A stretch of DNA of 64,000 nt from a virus. Position 1 is the stretch's first letter, and every line of letters begins with the position of its first letter. Positions 25,824-34,989 of this stretch are shown here, piece after piece. The translations under genes and the position numbers were made by a program. The notes beneath the pieces were generated by a model. The model made no database searches. It saw nothing but the letters and a program-made list of their open reading frames with translations, and was not told where the DNA came from. Location of the stretch: positions 1 through 64,000 of the IMG/VR virus record IMGVR_UViG_3300025645_000061. One strand, written 5' to 3'.

Positions 25824-26557
25824 CAGCAACCTTTACAGAAGCAGTAGATAGTCACATAAATTCAGCACTATCTCTCTTAAGTACGGCTATTCCTGCCAAG
25901 ATTTTAGCATACAACCCTTCTACACAAAAAGCAGTAGTAAAACCTCTAGTCGAAGTTCTACTAAAAGATAACAGACAGATACCTTATCCAGAACTAGAAG
26001 ATGTTCCAGTAGTATTTCCTAGTACAAGTAACTCTATGTTATCTTTTCCTATTAATATTAATGATACCGTGTTACTTATTTTCAGCCAAAGGTCTATTGA
26101 TACTTGGTTAGTTTCTAATAGTACGGAAACAGTAAACCCACAAGACTTTAGAAAGCATGATTACTCAGATGCAATCGCCATTCCGGGGTTGTATAGTTTT
26201 CCAAGAGCACCTAACGATCCCCTGAAAAGAACCTTAGTCCACGATACAGATGACCTTGCTATTACACATAACATAGGAGGCTCTACTGAGAACGAGATAA
26301 GACTTAAAGCAGACGGTTCAATTAGAATGAGTGCAGGAGCTAACACTAAACTTACTTTAAACTTAGATGGGTCTGTTGTATTAGACGCTCCAACATCACT
26401 AACTGTTACAGCACCCGTAACAACTTGGATAGGAGATATCAATCAACAGGGAACATTCACAAGCGATACTGATGTAGTTGCAAACGGTACTAGCTTAGAT
26501 ACGCACACTCATGGTGGAGTAACAACTGGTGGTGGTAGCACAGGAGCACCAAATTAA
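25820..26557 (+). CDS. central spike protein (gp138/gpV-like)
   Basis: 245 residues. The N-terminal OB-like domain carries AVVKPLVEVLLKDNRQIPYP and DTVLLIFSQRSIDTWL. A beta-helical stalk (RMSAGANTKLTLNLDGSVVL) follows. The C-terminal DTHTHGGVTTGG has the H-x-H motif that binds an iron ion at the tip of such trimeric spikes. It punctures the outer membrane on sheath contraction. Confidence 0.82.
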   Translation: MTATFTEAVDSHINSALSLLSTAIPAKILAYNPSTQKAVVKPLVEVLLKDNRQIPYPELEDVPVVFPSTSNSMLSFPININDTVLLIFSQRSIDTWLVSNSTETVNPQDFRKHDYSDAIAIPGLYSFPRAPNDPLKRTLVHDTDDLAITHNIGGSTENEIRLKADGSIRMSAGANTKLTLNLDGSVVLDAPTSLTVTAPVTTWIGDINQQGTFTSDTDVVANGTSLDTHTHGGVTTGGGSTGAPN

Positions 26558-26923
26558 ATGTCAGATTACGGTGATATAAAATTACATTCTGTATCTCATG
26601 ATATCTTTGTGGAAGGCAATGAACTAGCTATTATCTTAGACACCACAAACGCTATTGTACAAAGGCTGACAATAAAACTTCAGTTTTTTAAAGGTGAGTG
26701 GTTTTTAAATAAATTATTCGGTATTCCATATAATCAATCAGTGTTTGTTAAGGGTGCTACTAAAGCTCAAGTAGATTCTATCTTTAGATCACAAATAATA
26801 AACACTGAAGGGGTTGAAGAGATAATTAGTTTTAACTCAACATTTGATGCAGCTACTAGAAATTATTCAGTTGGTTTTTCTTGTAGAGCTGTCACAGGTG
26901 ATACATTAGTTTTGGAGATATAA
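26558..26923 (+). CDS. baseplate wedge protein (gp25-like)
   Basis: 121 residues. DTTNAIVQRLTIKLQFFKGE, WFLNKLFGIPYNQSVFVKG and GVEEIISFNSTFDAATRNYS are characteristic of the gp25/DUF2634 wedge family, which starts sheath assembly at the baseplate. It abuts the spike stop codon directly and is followed without gap by baseplate J. Confidence 0.78.
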   Translation: MSDYGDIKLHSVSHDIFVEGNELAIILDTTNAIVQRLTIKLQFFKGEWFLNKLFGIPYNQSVFVKGATKAQVDSIFRSQIINTEGVEEIISFNSTFDAATRNYSVGFSCRAVTGDTLVLEI

Positions 26924-28339
26924 GTGGCAGGATTAACAGGTACAGGTCTTAGCATTAAAAGGCTTCAAGACATTAGAGATGAAATAACCACCAGACTTAC
27001 AGGTTTCTTTGGGGAAGGAATTAATACCACAGAAGATTCTGTATTTGGACAAGTTAGAGATTCTGTAGCACCCGGAGAGTCCTCAGTTTGGGAGCAGCTT
27101 CAAATAGTATATGATTCTCAGTTTCCTTCAAGAGCAGAAGGACAACAACTAGATGATAACTGTGCAATTGTAGGTGTATTCAGAGGTTCAAATACTCCCA
27201 CACTAGTAACTGCGTCAATAACAGGTGCTAATAATTCAACGATCCCTATAGGGTACACCGTTGCTATAAATACTACTCAAGAAGAATTTGTAGTTTTAGG
27301 TCAGAACGAAATGAATAATGGTGCAGTTACTGCTGCATTAATAAGCGTAGACACTATTACAAACTCAACAACTTACACAGTAACTATTGACAGTATTGCA
27401 GCTACTTATAATTCTGATGCAAGTGCAACTGAAGCTGAGATTGTTGCTGGATTAATTGCAGCAATACCAATTGCAATTCCTTCTGTTACTGCGGTTTCTA
27501 CTATCAACTCAAACGAAATTCAAATAGCCTCAATAGATGAAACATCATCTAAAGAAATACTAATTGATACCAATATTTCTTTTGTACATGTAACTTCCAG
27601 AGTCCCTATGAAGTCTAAAAACTTTGGGCCTATACTTGCTCCTGCAAACCAGTTGATTGATATAAAAACTTTTATATCAGGAGTAACGAGTGCTACTAAT
27701 GTTGAAGCTGGAGTGTTAGGTACTATTGAAGAGACTGACACTATATTAAGAGAGAGAAGGGATTCTGAACTTTCTAAAACAGCGTCTACAGGGGTTAACG
27801 CTATAGCAGCTAGAATCAATTTAGTGGATGATGTAAGGTCAACTGTTGTATTAGAGAACTATACAGATTCAGTTGATGGTAACGGATTAACCCCACATAG
27901 TATACAGGCTATCGTAGATGGTGGACTTGATGCAGATATTGCAGCGGCTATCTTTGATTCTAAACCTGTCGGAACAGACATGAATGGTGCTGAATCTGTA
28001 GCTGTAGTTGACTCAATGGGTATCTCGAGAAATGTACTCTTTGATAGACCAACTTTAGTTCCTATCTACATTGAGGTAACATTAACTAAGTTTGGTACTT
28101 ATCCTAGTAATGGTGATACTCAAATTAAAGAGAGCCTTGTTCAATTTGGATTAGATAATTTATTTGCGGGGGATGATGTAATTACTTCTAGACTGTATAC
28201 ACCAGTCAACTCAATACAAGGGCATCAGGTAGATAGCTTGTTTATTAGCACTAGTGTTAGTCCAACAGTTTCTACTCCGATTACTATAACATTGACTCAG
28301 TTGGCTCAAATTAGTCTAGTTAATATTACGATTGTATAA
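26924..28339 (+). CDS. baseplate J-like wedge protein
   Basis: 471 residues, GTG start directly after the stop of the gp25-like gene. IRDEITTRLTGFFGEGINTT and EDSVFGQVRDSVAPGESSVW, then ETDTILRERRDSELSKTAST with GVNAIAARINLVDDV, are the usual Baseplate_J signature. An extra domain lies around 130-200 (TYTVTIDSIAATYNSDASAT), similar in style to the sheath insertion. Overlaps the next gene by one base. Confidence 0.88.
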   Translation: MAGLTGTGLSIKRLQDIRDEITTRLTGFFGEGINTTEDSVFGQVRDSVAPGESSVWEQLQIVYDSQFPSRAEGQQLDDNCAIVGVFRGSNTPTLVTASITGANNSTIPIGYTVAINTTQEEFVVLGQNEMNNGAVTAALISVDTITNSTTYTVTIDSIAATYNSDASATEAEIVAGLIAAIPIAIPSVTAVSTINSNEIQIASIDETSSKEILIDTNISFVHVTSRVPMKSKNFGPILAPANQLIDIKTFISGVTSATNVEAGVLGTIEETDTILRERRDSELSKTASTGVNAIAARINLVDDVRSTVVLENYTDSVDGNGLTPHSIQAIVDGGLDADIAAAIFDSKPVGTDMNGAESVAVVDSMGISRNVLFDRPTLVPIYIEVTLTKFGTYPSNGDTQIKESLVQFGLDNLFAGDDVITSRLYTPVNSIQGHQVDSLFISTSVSPTVSTPITITLTQLAQISLVNITIV

Positions 28340-29049
28340 TGACTATTTTAGATCATAAAGTAATTTATAGAGGAAGGTTATTAGAGCAGTACAAAAGCTC
28401 TATTAACCTTATAGGTTTAATTGATGCTTTAATAGAAGGACAAGGAGATTTAGAGTTTGTTCTTGACCAACTCTTAAACGAGAGAAGTATCAACACAGCT
28501 ATTGGAGCACAACTTGATATAATTGGGGAAATTGTAGGACAGTCTAGAACTATTCTAGATGTAACTGGTTTAGAATTCTTTGGTTATGATGGAGCTGCTG
28601 GTGACATTGATGGTTATGGGACTTTAGAAGACCCAACTATTGGTGCTAGATACCGCAGTGGTACAGAAGAAACTGGAACTTTTAGAGAGCTTGGTGATGC
28701 TGAATACAGGCTCTTTATAAAAAGTAAAGTATATAAAAACGTAGGCTCCCTTACTACGGAGAATTTAATTGAAGCTTTAACCTTTGTATTTGGTGAAAGC
28801 TCATTTGTAGGTATTACCGAGAATGGGAACCACAATGTAAGCCTTACCTTGGTTGCAGATGTTCCGGTTTCTACAGCACAACTCTTAGTCACTAATGATG
28901 CACTGCCTAGACCAGCAGGGGTGTCTTACTTAGTTTCATTCTTATCTGGTGATGGATTAGTGTTTGCATTCGAAACCTTCCCATTAGGTTCAACTTACGG
29001 CACTGTAACTAACCCCACAATTGGTGGCACATTTACTGAGTTAGTTTAA
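28339..29049 (+). CDS. baseplate/tail protein (DUF2612-like)
   Basis: 236 residues. NERSINTAIGAQLDIIGEIV (the conserved LDxxGxxVGxxR-like core) and AEYRLFIKSKVYKNVGSLTT are typical of the DUF2612 tail group that follows baseplate J and links wedges to fibres. The C-terminal 40 residues resemble a fibre-binding adaptor. Confidence 0.7.
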   Translation: MTILDHKVIYRGRLLEQYKSSINLIGLIDALIEGQGDLEFVLDQLLNERSINTAIGAQLDIIGEIVGQSRTILDVTGLEFFGYDGAAGDIDGYGTLEDPTIGARYRSGTEETGTFRELGDAEYRLFIKSKVYKNVGSLTTENLIEALTFVFGESSFVGITENGNHNVSLTLVADVPVSTAQLLVTNDALPRPAGVSYLVSFLSGDGLVFAFETFPLGSTYGTVTNPTIGGTFTELV

Positions 29050-29063
29050 AATTAGGAATAAAT

Positions 29064-30326
29064 ATGACTAGAACAACAACTGTTGACAATATATGGGCCT
29101 CTGGTGGCTCAGTAGTTGACCCCGGTACTGCTAAAGTTAATTCAGGGTGGGCAGCAGAAATACCCGCTCTTGAAACACAGAACTTTTGGCAAAACAGAGT
29201 GGATAAGCTTCTACAAGATATAGAAATACATGGTATTATGCAGTATAGTTCTGTTACAGTGTACGGAATTGGTTCTTGGGTAACTGCTTCTGACAATGAA
29301 ATTTATAAATCTATTACCTCAAGTAATTCTGGTAATGATCCAGTATCTTCTCCTGTCAATTGGACACCATTTTCTACTATTGTTGCTGTACAAAACGCTA
29401 CGGAGTCCGTTAAAGGGATTGTAGAGTTATCAAGTTTAGCAGAAACCCAAGTAGGCACAGACGCTACTAGAGCTGTTTCTCCTAAGAACCTTAAAGATGC
29501 TCTCCCACAACTTATACCGGATGCTAGTACAGCTACAAAAGGTAAAGTTGAATTAGCAAGTAATGCAGAAACCCAAACAGGTGCAGATGCAGTAAGAGCT
29601 GTAACTCCTGCTGGTTTGTTTAGTGTAACTGCTACAGAAACCAGAGCGGGTCTTGTAGAAAGAGCTACAGATGCTGAAGCACTAGCTGGATCAGATACAA
29701 TCAGGTATATAAGTCCTAAGCAGTTTGTAGATAATGTAGATACTCTTGTACCTTCTGCATCTACAACCCTTAAAGGAAAAGTTGAATTAGCTACAGCTAC
29801 AGAAGTCAGAGTAGGTACAGACGCTACTAGAGCAGTTACCCCTGCTACAATGGGTTCATTCATGACAGGTTGGATTTTCCCCTTCCCAGCTACAGTAGCC
29901 CCTACTGGGTTCGTTGAGGCTAAAGGTCAATTGCTGTCAAGAACAACTTATGCAGAATTGTGGACATGGGTACAAGTTAATATGAGAGTTGTTACAGAGG
30001 CTCAATGGGCTGGAGTTGATTCTGGTACATACTCTAGCGGAGACTTATCAACTACATTTAGACTGCCTGAGTTAAGAGGTGAATTTATCCGTGGTTGGGA
30101 TAATAGCCGTGGTGTGGATTCTGGTCGTGTTGTTGGTACTACACAGACCGATGAATTCCAATCTCACAATCACAGTGTAACAGCTAGTAAGTGGATTGGG
30201 GGATATACCGATGATGGTGGAGCACCAGATCAACGTACTACACAACAAACTTTCAACACTGCATCAACAGGTAGTACCGAAACAAGACCTCGTAACGTTG
30301 CAATGATGTTCTGCATTAAAGTATAA
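29064..30326 (+). CDS. tail fibre with collar-like C-terminal domain
   Basis: 420 residues. The N-terminal ~100 (TVDNIWASGGSVVDPGTAKV) are paralogous to the next fibre and probably attach to the baseplate. Next come four repeats of the KGKVELA-AETQTGADAVRAVTP type common in fibre shafts. The C-terminus (GWIFPFPATVAPTGFVEAKG, FRLPELRGEFIRGWDNSRG, then QSHNH) is the tail-collar/tip fold. Likely receptor-binding. Confidence 0.85.
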   Translation: MTRTTTVDNIWASGGSVVDPGTAKVNSGWAAEIPALETQNFWQNRVDKLLQDIEIHGIMQYSSVTVYGIGSWVTASDNEIYKSITSSNSGNDPVSSPVNWTPFSTIVAVQNATESVKGIVELSSLAETQVGTDATRAVSPKNLKDALPQLIPDASTATKGKVELASNAETQTGADAVRAVTPAGLFSVTATETRAGLVERATDAEALAGSDTIRYISPKQFVDNVDTLVPSASTTLKGKVELATATEVRVGTDATRAVTPATMGSFMTGWIFPFPATVAPTGFVEAKGQLLSRTTYAELWTWVQVNMRVVTEAQWAGVDSGTYSSGDLSTTFRLPELRGEFIRGWDNSRGVDSGRVVGTTQTDEFQSHNHSVTASKWIGGYTDDGGAPDQRTTQQTFNTASTGSTETRPRNVAMMFCIKV

Positions 30327-30339
30327 GGAAGAGAAGTGA

Positions 30340-31983
30340 ATGACTAGACAAGTTTATAACGATACATGGGCTTCTGGCGGGGCTATAGTCGATCCCGGTG
30401 CTATTAAATATACTGTTGGTTGGATTGTAGAGGCTCCACCCCTTGAACATGCTAACTACTGGCAGGGTAGAACAGATGAAATGCTGCAACACCTTGAACG
30501 TAATGGTATAGCAACTTTTGATGCAACATCAGTTTATGAGTTAGGGGGTTATGCAAGAGAAGGTACAGTCACTTACAGGTCTTTGGTTGTAACTAACACA
30601 GGTAATTTACCTTCTACAAGTCCTGCACAGTGGGTTCAAGCTTTCCTTATTCCCGGTAATAACTTAAGTGATTTAGCTGATGCACCTACAGCAAGAACAA
30701 ACTTAGGTGTTGATGTAGCAGGGACAATTAACTATGTCCACCCCAACCATTCTGGAGATGTAACCTCTGTAGCTGATGGTGCTACCACTATTTCCTCTAA
30801 TGTAGTAACTAATACTAAGCTTGCTGATATGGCAACAAACACCATTAAAGGTCGTATTGGGGCTGGTACAAATGATCCACAAGACCTTACTGGTGCTAAT
30901 GTAAGAACTATTATCAATGTTGAGGATGGTTCTACTGCTGACCAAACAGGGGCAGAGATTAAGGTTGCATATGAAGGTGAAGCAAACACTAATGCGTTTA
31001 CCGATGCAGAACAAACAAAGTTAACTGGAATAGAAACAGGTGCTACCGCTGACCAGACTAAGGTAGATATTGATGCCTTGGAAATTGATGCAGGGACTTT
31101 GGATGACTTAGACAGCATTCAGTTCTTACGGTCTGATGTTGATGATACGATGACTGGTGAGTTAATATTTGAGAGAGGTAGTGATTCTTTTCTTCTCTCA
31201 AAAGATTGCACTACCACTACCCACCAAATTAAAGAGTTATATACAGAAACAGGAACAAAGTACAATGTGCGACCTTATCCTCTTGGTGTTGCAGCTTCCA
31301 CAAAAGACTTCGGCTACGATTTCACTAACACTCGATGGTTCTTTGATGAATCCCCGTATGTAGGTGCTAACGCTGTACTAGATGCTGGTGATCTTGGTGT
31401 AACTGTACAAGGTTATGATGCTCAAACATCTAAGACGGATGTAGCTGAAGCACGAACTGCTGACATAGTTCTCAATGACACTTTTGCTATAGAGTTCGGC
31501 ACATTAGGCGCAGAGAGTAGGCTTTACTCAAACGGTACTAACACTTATTGGAACATGATAGGTGCTGCTAACGATCTGTACATTCAAAGTGTAACAGTAA
31601 ATAAGTTCTTATTCGATGGTTCTCTAGGTGACTTCCATGCTGACGGTGATGTAATCGCTTCATCTACTTCAGTTGGTTCTGATAGAAAGATTAAGAAAGA
31701 TATACGTCCTATTGAAGATGCCTCTAGTAAGTTAGATAGTTTAGTAGGTGTTCAGTACAACCTTAAAAAGTCTGGTAAAGCAGACGCAGGACTTATTGCT
31801 CAAGATGTACAGAGTGTTCTACCTGAAGCAGTTAAAGAAGTTGCTTTCTTAGATGGTGAAGAAGGTGAAACTTACCTTTCACTTAACTACAACGCTGTCA
31901 TAGGTTTGTTAGTAGCTGGTTTCCAAGAAGAAAAAGCTAAACGGATAAATCTTGAAGAACGTTTGAGTAAACTGGAGGAATAA
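30340..31983 (+). CDS. tail fibre with S74 self-cleaving chaperone domain
   Basis: 547 residues. The N-terminus (NDTWASGGAIVDPGAIKYTV) matches the preceding fibre. A shaft follows, then from about residue 445 the peptidase S74 intramolecular chaperone: VGSDRKIKKDIRPIEDA with the Ser and Lys of the self-cleavage dyad, GLIAQDVQSVLPEAV, LSLNYNAVIGLLVAGFQEE and a final coiled coil. The chaperone trimerises the fibre and is released by cleavage before the Ser. The receptor-binding tip therefore ends near residue 446. Confidence 0.88.
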   Translation: MTRQVYNDTWASGGAIVDPGAIKYTVGWIVEAPPLEHANYWQGRTDEMLQHLERNGIATFDATSVYELGGYAREGTVTYRSLVVTNTGNLPSTSPAQWVQAFLIPGNNLSDLADAPTARTNLGVDVAGTINYVHPNHSGDVTSVADGATTISSNVVTNTKLADMATNTIKGRIGAGTNDPQDLTGANVRTIINVEDGSTADQTGAEIKVAYEGEANTNAFTDAEQTKLTGIETGATADQTKVDIDALEIDAGTLDDLDSIQFLRSDVDDTMTGELIFERGSDSFLLSKDCTTTTHQIKELYTETGTKYNVRPYPLGVAASTKDFGYDFTNTRWFFDESPYVGANAVLDAGDLGVTVQGYDAQTSKTDVAEARTADIVLNDTFAIEFGTLGAESRLYSNGTNTYWNMIGAANDLYIQSVTVNKFLFDGSLGDFHADGDVIASSTSVGSDRKIKKDIRPIEDASSKLDSLVGVQYNLKKSGKADAGLIAQDVQSVLPEAVKEVAFLDGEEGETYLSLNYNAVIGLLVAGFQEEKAKRINLEERLSKLEE

Positions 31984-31984
31984 T

Positions 31985-32575
31985 ATGTCAATTGTTGCAT
32001 CAGGACAAGTGTCAATACAAGATTTAGTAACTGAGTTTGGGGGTACTGCCCCTCATAATTTAAGTGAGTATTACCGTGGGGGAGCTTATGTAGATGATAT
32101 CACTAATAATAATAGTGTGCCTCTGTCTGGAGAAATACAACTAAAGGACTTCTATGGGGCTGGTAATGTAATTACCTACACTGTAACAGAGGCATATGAA
32201 CTCCAAGCGGGTATTATGTCTGCTACGGGGTATTGGACTGCTAATAAGGTGGTAAACGTTTATAATAGAGCAGAGTTTTCTACATCATTTACTACTACCA
32301 AAGGTTCAAGAACACCAACTACATTATTCGGAGTAACAGTGCAAGGGCTTTACTATACTTATAATGTAAAAGCCCCCAACGATTTCTTTCAAGTGATTCT
32401 TCAAGGGACTAGAGCTAAAACTTTCTTTGAGTCTGCTACTCCTCAAGGGGCTGCAACTCTCCTCACTTCAGCTTGCGATCACGCCTACTTTGAGAGTTCC
32501 ACTATTTACAGTTGGCTTCAAACCAAACCGGGAGCTTGGGATGGTTCTGGGACAAGAACAGTCACAATACTCTAA
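31985..32575 (+). CDS. virion structural protein, fibre cluster
   Basis: 196 residues. The N-terminal SGQVSIQDLVTEFGGTAPHN, followed by LSEYYRGGAYV and VPLSGEIQLKDFYGA, is a recurring module in phage tail proteins near fibre genes. The remainder is beta-rich with no motif. It starts 2 bases after the S74 fibre. Confidence 0.65.
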   Translation: MSIVASGQVSIQDLVTEFGGTAPHNLSEYYRGGAYVDDITNNNSVPLSGEIQLKDFYGAGNVITYTVTEAYELQAGIMSATGYWTANKVVNVYNRAEFSTSFTTTKGSRTPTTLFGVTVQGLYYTYNVKAPNDFFQVILQGTRAKTFFESATPQGAATLLTSACDHAYFESSTIYSWLQTKPGAWDGSGTRTVTIL

Positions 32576-32591
32576 CTAATAAGGTAAAATT

Positions 32592-32948
32592 ATGCACATA
32601 AATTACACGTTTAAGGTTAACGCATTCTCTGTAGAGAAGGGAGTTATTAGTGTTACATACCTTCCAGTTGATCTTTCGCTGGAATTGAAACCGAAACACC
32701 ACACGCAATTAGGTATAGATAAGCAGATTATGATAGACTACTCTACAGGAGTTATTACTTCAGATGAGTTTAAGAGTCTTGTCCGTAAAGCTATTGTAGA
32801 TGCTGATGGGCAACCTCAACACGAGTGGAACGAAACTCTCGCTGCTAGAACATTAACTGTTCCCCCTGAAGTAGAGGGAATGTTGGGTTTTGAGTGGCCT
32901 ACGGTTACTGAAGCTGAGTCAAGTAATATATCCCCGGAGGTGATGTAA
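32592..32948 (+). CDS. hypothetical protein in fibre cluster (118 aa)
   Basis: Unrecognised. The C-terminal part contains the VPPEVEGMLGFEWP stretch, acidic and Pro-rich. Position between fibre and later accessory genes suggests a fibre-assembly chaperone or small virion protein, but no motif shows which. Confidence 0.5.
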   Translation: MHINYTFKVNAFSVEKGVISVTYLPVDLSLELKPKHHTQLGIDKQIMIDYSTGVITSDEFKSLVRKAIVDADGQPQHEWNETLAARTLTVPPEVEGMLGFEWPTVTEAESSNISPEVM

Positions 32949-32949
32949 C

Positions 32950-33486
32950 ATGGCTGATTGGAGATTCTTATCGAACTATAGCCTTCATAGTAATAATCAA
33001 GATTTGATGATTTCACATTGTAAACCTAAGTTTGGAGATGCCTTTAGCCCAGTAGTAAGCCCTTTAACAATACCAACTCAGGTGGTTTCTGTTAACTGGT
33101 GTGTAAGTGGTACAGTTAAGTGGTACTCAGCCGATATGACTTTTATAGCAGAGTATGGGGCTGGAGTGAAGATGACAGTACCAGACCCTTCTCATGTAGC
33201 TATGGGTCAGGTGGTTCTAGTAGCTTCATCTGATGATGTAGAATACTACTGCTTGCGAGGGTTAAAACAATTCTACACTGGAGACATAATAAATCTAAAA
33301 CCAAACCAAGAAGTAGAGATACCTCTCATTCCTTCTAGCGGTCTTTTTGTAAGTGAAGGAAGCATCATAACTTCTAGTAAGGAACACAATAAAGGAGCTT
33401 TGTTAAATAATCTCGCTCAAAAAACAAGCCTAACCTTTAAAGGTGGGGAAGCGGGTGCAATGGTAGCTTCATTTAATAACCTATGA
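32950..33486 (+). CDS. hypothetical virion-associated protein (178 aa)
   Basis: Unrecognised, mainly beta-strand with several aromatic pairs (VNWCVSGTVKWYSADMTF). It overlaps the next gene by 4 bases and the previous stop is one base away, so it is part of the same tightly packed fibre operon. Ribosome-binding site CCGGAGG before the start. Confidence 0.5.
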   Translation: MADWRFLSNYSLHSNNQDLMISHCKPKFGDAFSPVVSPLTIPTQVVSVNWCVSGTVKWYSADMTFIAEYGAGVKMTVPDPSHVAMGQVVLVASSDDVEYYCLRGLKQFYTGDIINLKPNQEVEIPLIPSSGLFVSEGSIITSSKEHNKGALLNNLAQKTSLTFKGGEAGAMVASFNNL

Positions 33487-33773
33487 AACCTTTAGTCTGG
33501 AAGGAGGAATGGATAACTCGCAACTTCGAAGATGGAAGACCCCCACCTAAAACCCTTAAAAGAGTTATAGATGGTGTCCCTTTTACTTTTGAATGTAGCC
33601 GGTGTCATTATATAACTTCTGAAGGTAAGAAAGCTTATATAGTGACTTGGTGGTGGGGGCCAGATTTGCATACCTTCAAACACGTTGCTATTGGAAGTAA
33701 GAAATCTATATATCCTAACATAGAGCGAGAAGTCAGAGTAGGTAAATACTTAGCTAGAAAGAACAATAGATAG
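33483..33773 (+). CDS. hypothetical protein (96 aa)
   Basis: Unrecognised basic protein with a single CSRCH motif near 38-42 and a tryptophan-rich TWWWGPDLHTF. Two cysteines are too few for a full zinc ribbon in a monomer. ATGA overlap with the upstream gene. Confidence 0.5.
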   Translation: MKPLVWKEEWITRNFEDGRPPPKTLKRVIDGVPFTFECSRCHYITSEGKKAYIVTWWWGPDLHTFKHVAIGSKKSIYPNIEREVRVGKYLARKNNR

Positions 33774-33793
33774 CTTTATATTGAGAGGTAACT

Positions 33794-34378
33794 GTGAAAG
33801 AACTTGTAATATTAGTACATGGGTTTAATGTGTGGGATGGAGGAATATCAACAGTGGGGAAACTAAGACCTTTCTTTGCTGAAGAAAGATACCCGTATAT
33901 TATGATTGACTATGGAACTTTTGATATAGTAAAAACCTATCTCAAAAATAAGAAGGTGGCAAAGGAATTAGCTACTGCTTGTGAAAATGCAAAGCTTAGT
34001 GGATATGAAGTTATAGTTGTTGGACATTCTAATGGGTGTACAATTATAGATATAGCTTCTAAGGAGTTTAACGCACCAATTAAGAAAGCGGTATACATCA
34101 ACCCTGCACTGAATAAAGATAAAGAGAGAAGCCCTACTGTCGGTTCTATAGATGTTTGGCACTCTCCTTCAGATAAGCCTGTTAAATGGGCAAAGCTCTT
34201 ACCTTTCCATCCTTGGGGAGAAATGGGAGCTACTGGTTATATCGGTGAAGACCCTAAGATTGTTAACTACAACAAAGAAGATATGAAGTTGTCAAGTTCA
34301 GAACATAGTGATATGTTTAGCACAGAGCTTTTACCCTTCTATGGAAGACTAGTTGTTAAAACTGCACAACAACAATAA
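33794..34378 (+). CDS. alpha/beta-hydrolase (esterase-like)
   Basis: 194 residues, GTG start after GAGAGGTAACT. Serine hydrolase core: the VHGFN oxyanion strand at the N-terminus, GHSNG nucleophile elbow with S79, an acidic residue in DVWHSPSDKP and H171 in SSEHSDMF. No signal peptide. It is the last gene of the tail-fibre operon before a strong terminator, so it may be a virion or late enzyme that de-esterifies host surface glycan or lipid. The substrate is unknown; intracellular roles are also possible. Confidence 0.8.
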   Translation: MKELVILVHGFNVWDGGISTVGKLRPFFAEERYPYIMIDYGTFDIVKTYLKNKKVAKELATACENAKLSGYEVIVVGHSNGCTIIDIASKEFNAPIKKAVYINPALNKDKERSPTVGSIDVWHSPSDKPVKWAKLLPFHPWGEMGATGYIGEDPKIVNYNKEDMKLSSSEHSDMFSTELLPFYGRLVVKTAQQQ

Positions 34379-34399
34379 AAAGAAACCAGTACCCCCTTT

Positions 34400-34434
34400 A
34401 ACCACCTATGGAGAAATCTGTAGGTGGTTTTTTG
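34400..34434 (+). terminator. strong rho-independent terminator
   Basis: A perfect 9-bp stem AACCACCTA/TAGGTGGTT (34400-34408 with 34421-34429) with a 12-base loop and a following T-run. It closes the virion module. Confidence 0.93.
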
Positions 34435-34488
34435 TCCTTGGTTATATACTCAAACGGTTTTTAGTTTAAAAGGTTATAAAAATAAAGC

Positions 34489-34516
34489 TTGCAATTTTGT
34501 AAATGTGTGCTATATT
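34489..34516 (+). promoter_or_regulatory. promoter of the replication block
   Basis: AAAGC-TTGCAA at 34489, a 16-base spacer and TATATT at 34511-34516, then an A-rich leader (AACAAAAGCGAGA). It shares context with the promoters at 60457, 61803 and 63741. Confidence 0.7.
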
Positions 34517-34543
34517 AAATGAACTTAACAAAAGCGAGATTTT

Positions 34544-34720
34544 ATGTATACCTTATTAATGATTTTTGTATTAGGGAATACTACTACAGGAGCCTTGTAT
34601 GTAGTTGATAAGTGTGCTACATTAGAAGAAATAAGAATATTTGAGAGTGAAGTTGCAACCTCCTCTGGAGCTGTATACTTAACATGCTATAAATCTCAAA
34701 CAAAAGGGGATATAACTTAA
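34544..34720 (+). CDS. small exported/membrane protein (58 aa)
   Basis: MYTLLMIFVLGNTTTGALYV forms a hydrophobic N-terminus like a signal peptide or anchor; two cysteines follow (VVDKCATLEE and YLTCYKSQ), suggesting a disulfide-bonded periplasmic peptide. First gene after the promoter. Stop overlaps the next ATG by one base. No family recognised. Confidence 0.6.
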   Translation: MYTLLMIFVLGNTTTGALYVVDKCATLEEIRIFESEVATSSGAVYLTCYKSQTKGDIT

Positions 34721-34986
34721 TGGATAAAATAAAGATTGACTTATCAAGAGAAGAGGCAGTATTAGTATCAGCCTTACTAGGACATATAAATGTTGGCAAA
34801 GGTACATACAACACTTATACTCTTGTTAATAAACTTGTAGAAGTTTTTGAAATATGTGATGATGAACTTTCAGAAGAATATGATTGTTTTCATTTTGTTC
34901 CAAGAGAAATTACAACTAGCCTTGACATTAATAACAGACATACTATAGACTTGATGAATATGGAAATCATCTACAGAAAAGGGTAA
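34720..34986 (+). CDS. hypothetical protein (88 aa)
   Basis: Unrecognised acidic protein (MDKIKIDLSREEAVLVSALL). It overlaps the previous gene by one base and precedes the endonuclease by 3 bases, in an operon probably expressed early. No catalytic motif is visible. Confidence 0.6.
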   Translation: MDKIKIDLSREEAVLVSALLGHINVGKGTYNTYTLVNKLVEVFEICDDELSEEYDCFHFVPREITTSLDINNRHTIDLMNMEIIYRKG

Positions 34987-34989
34987 ATT

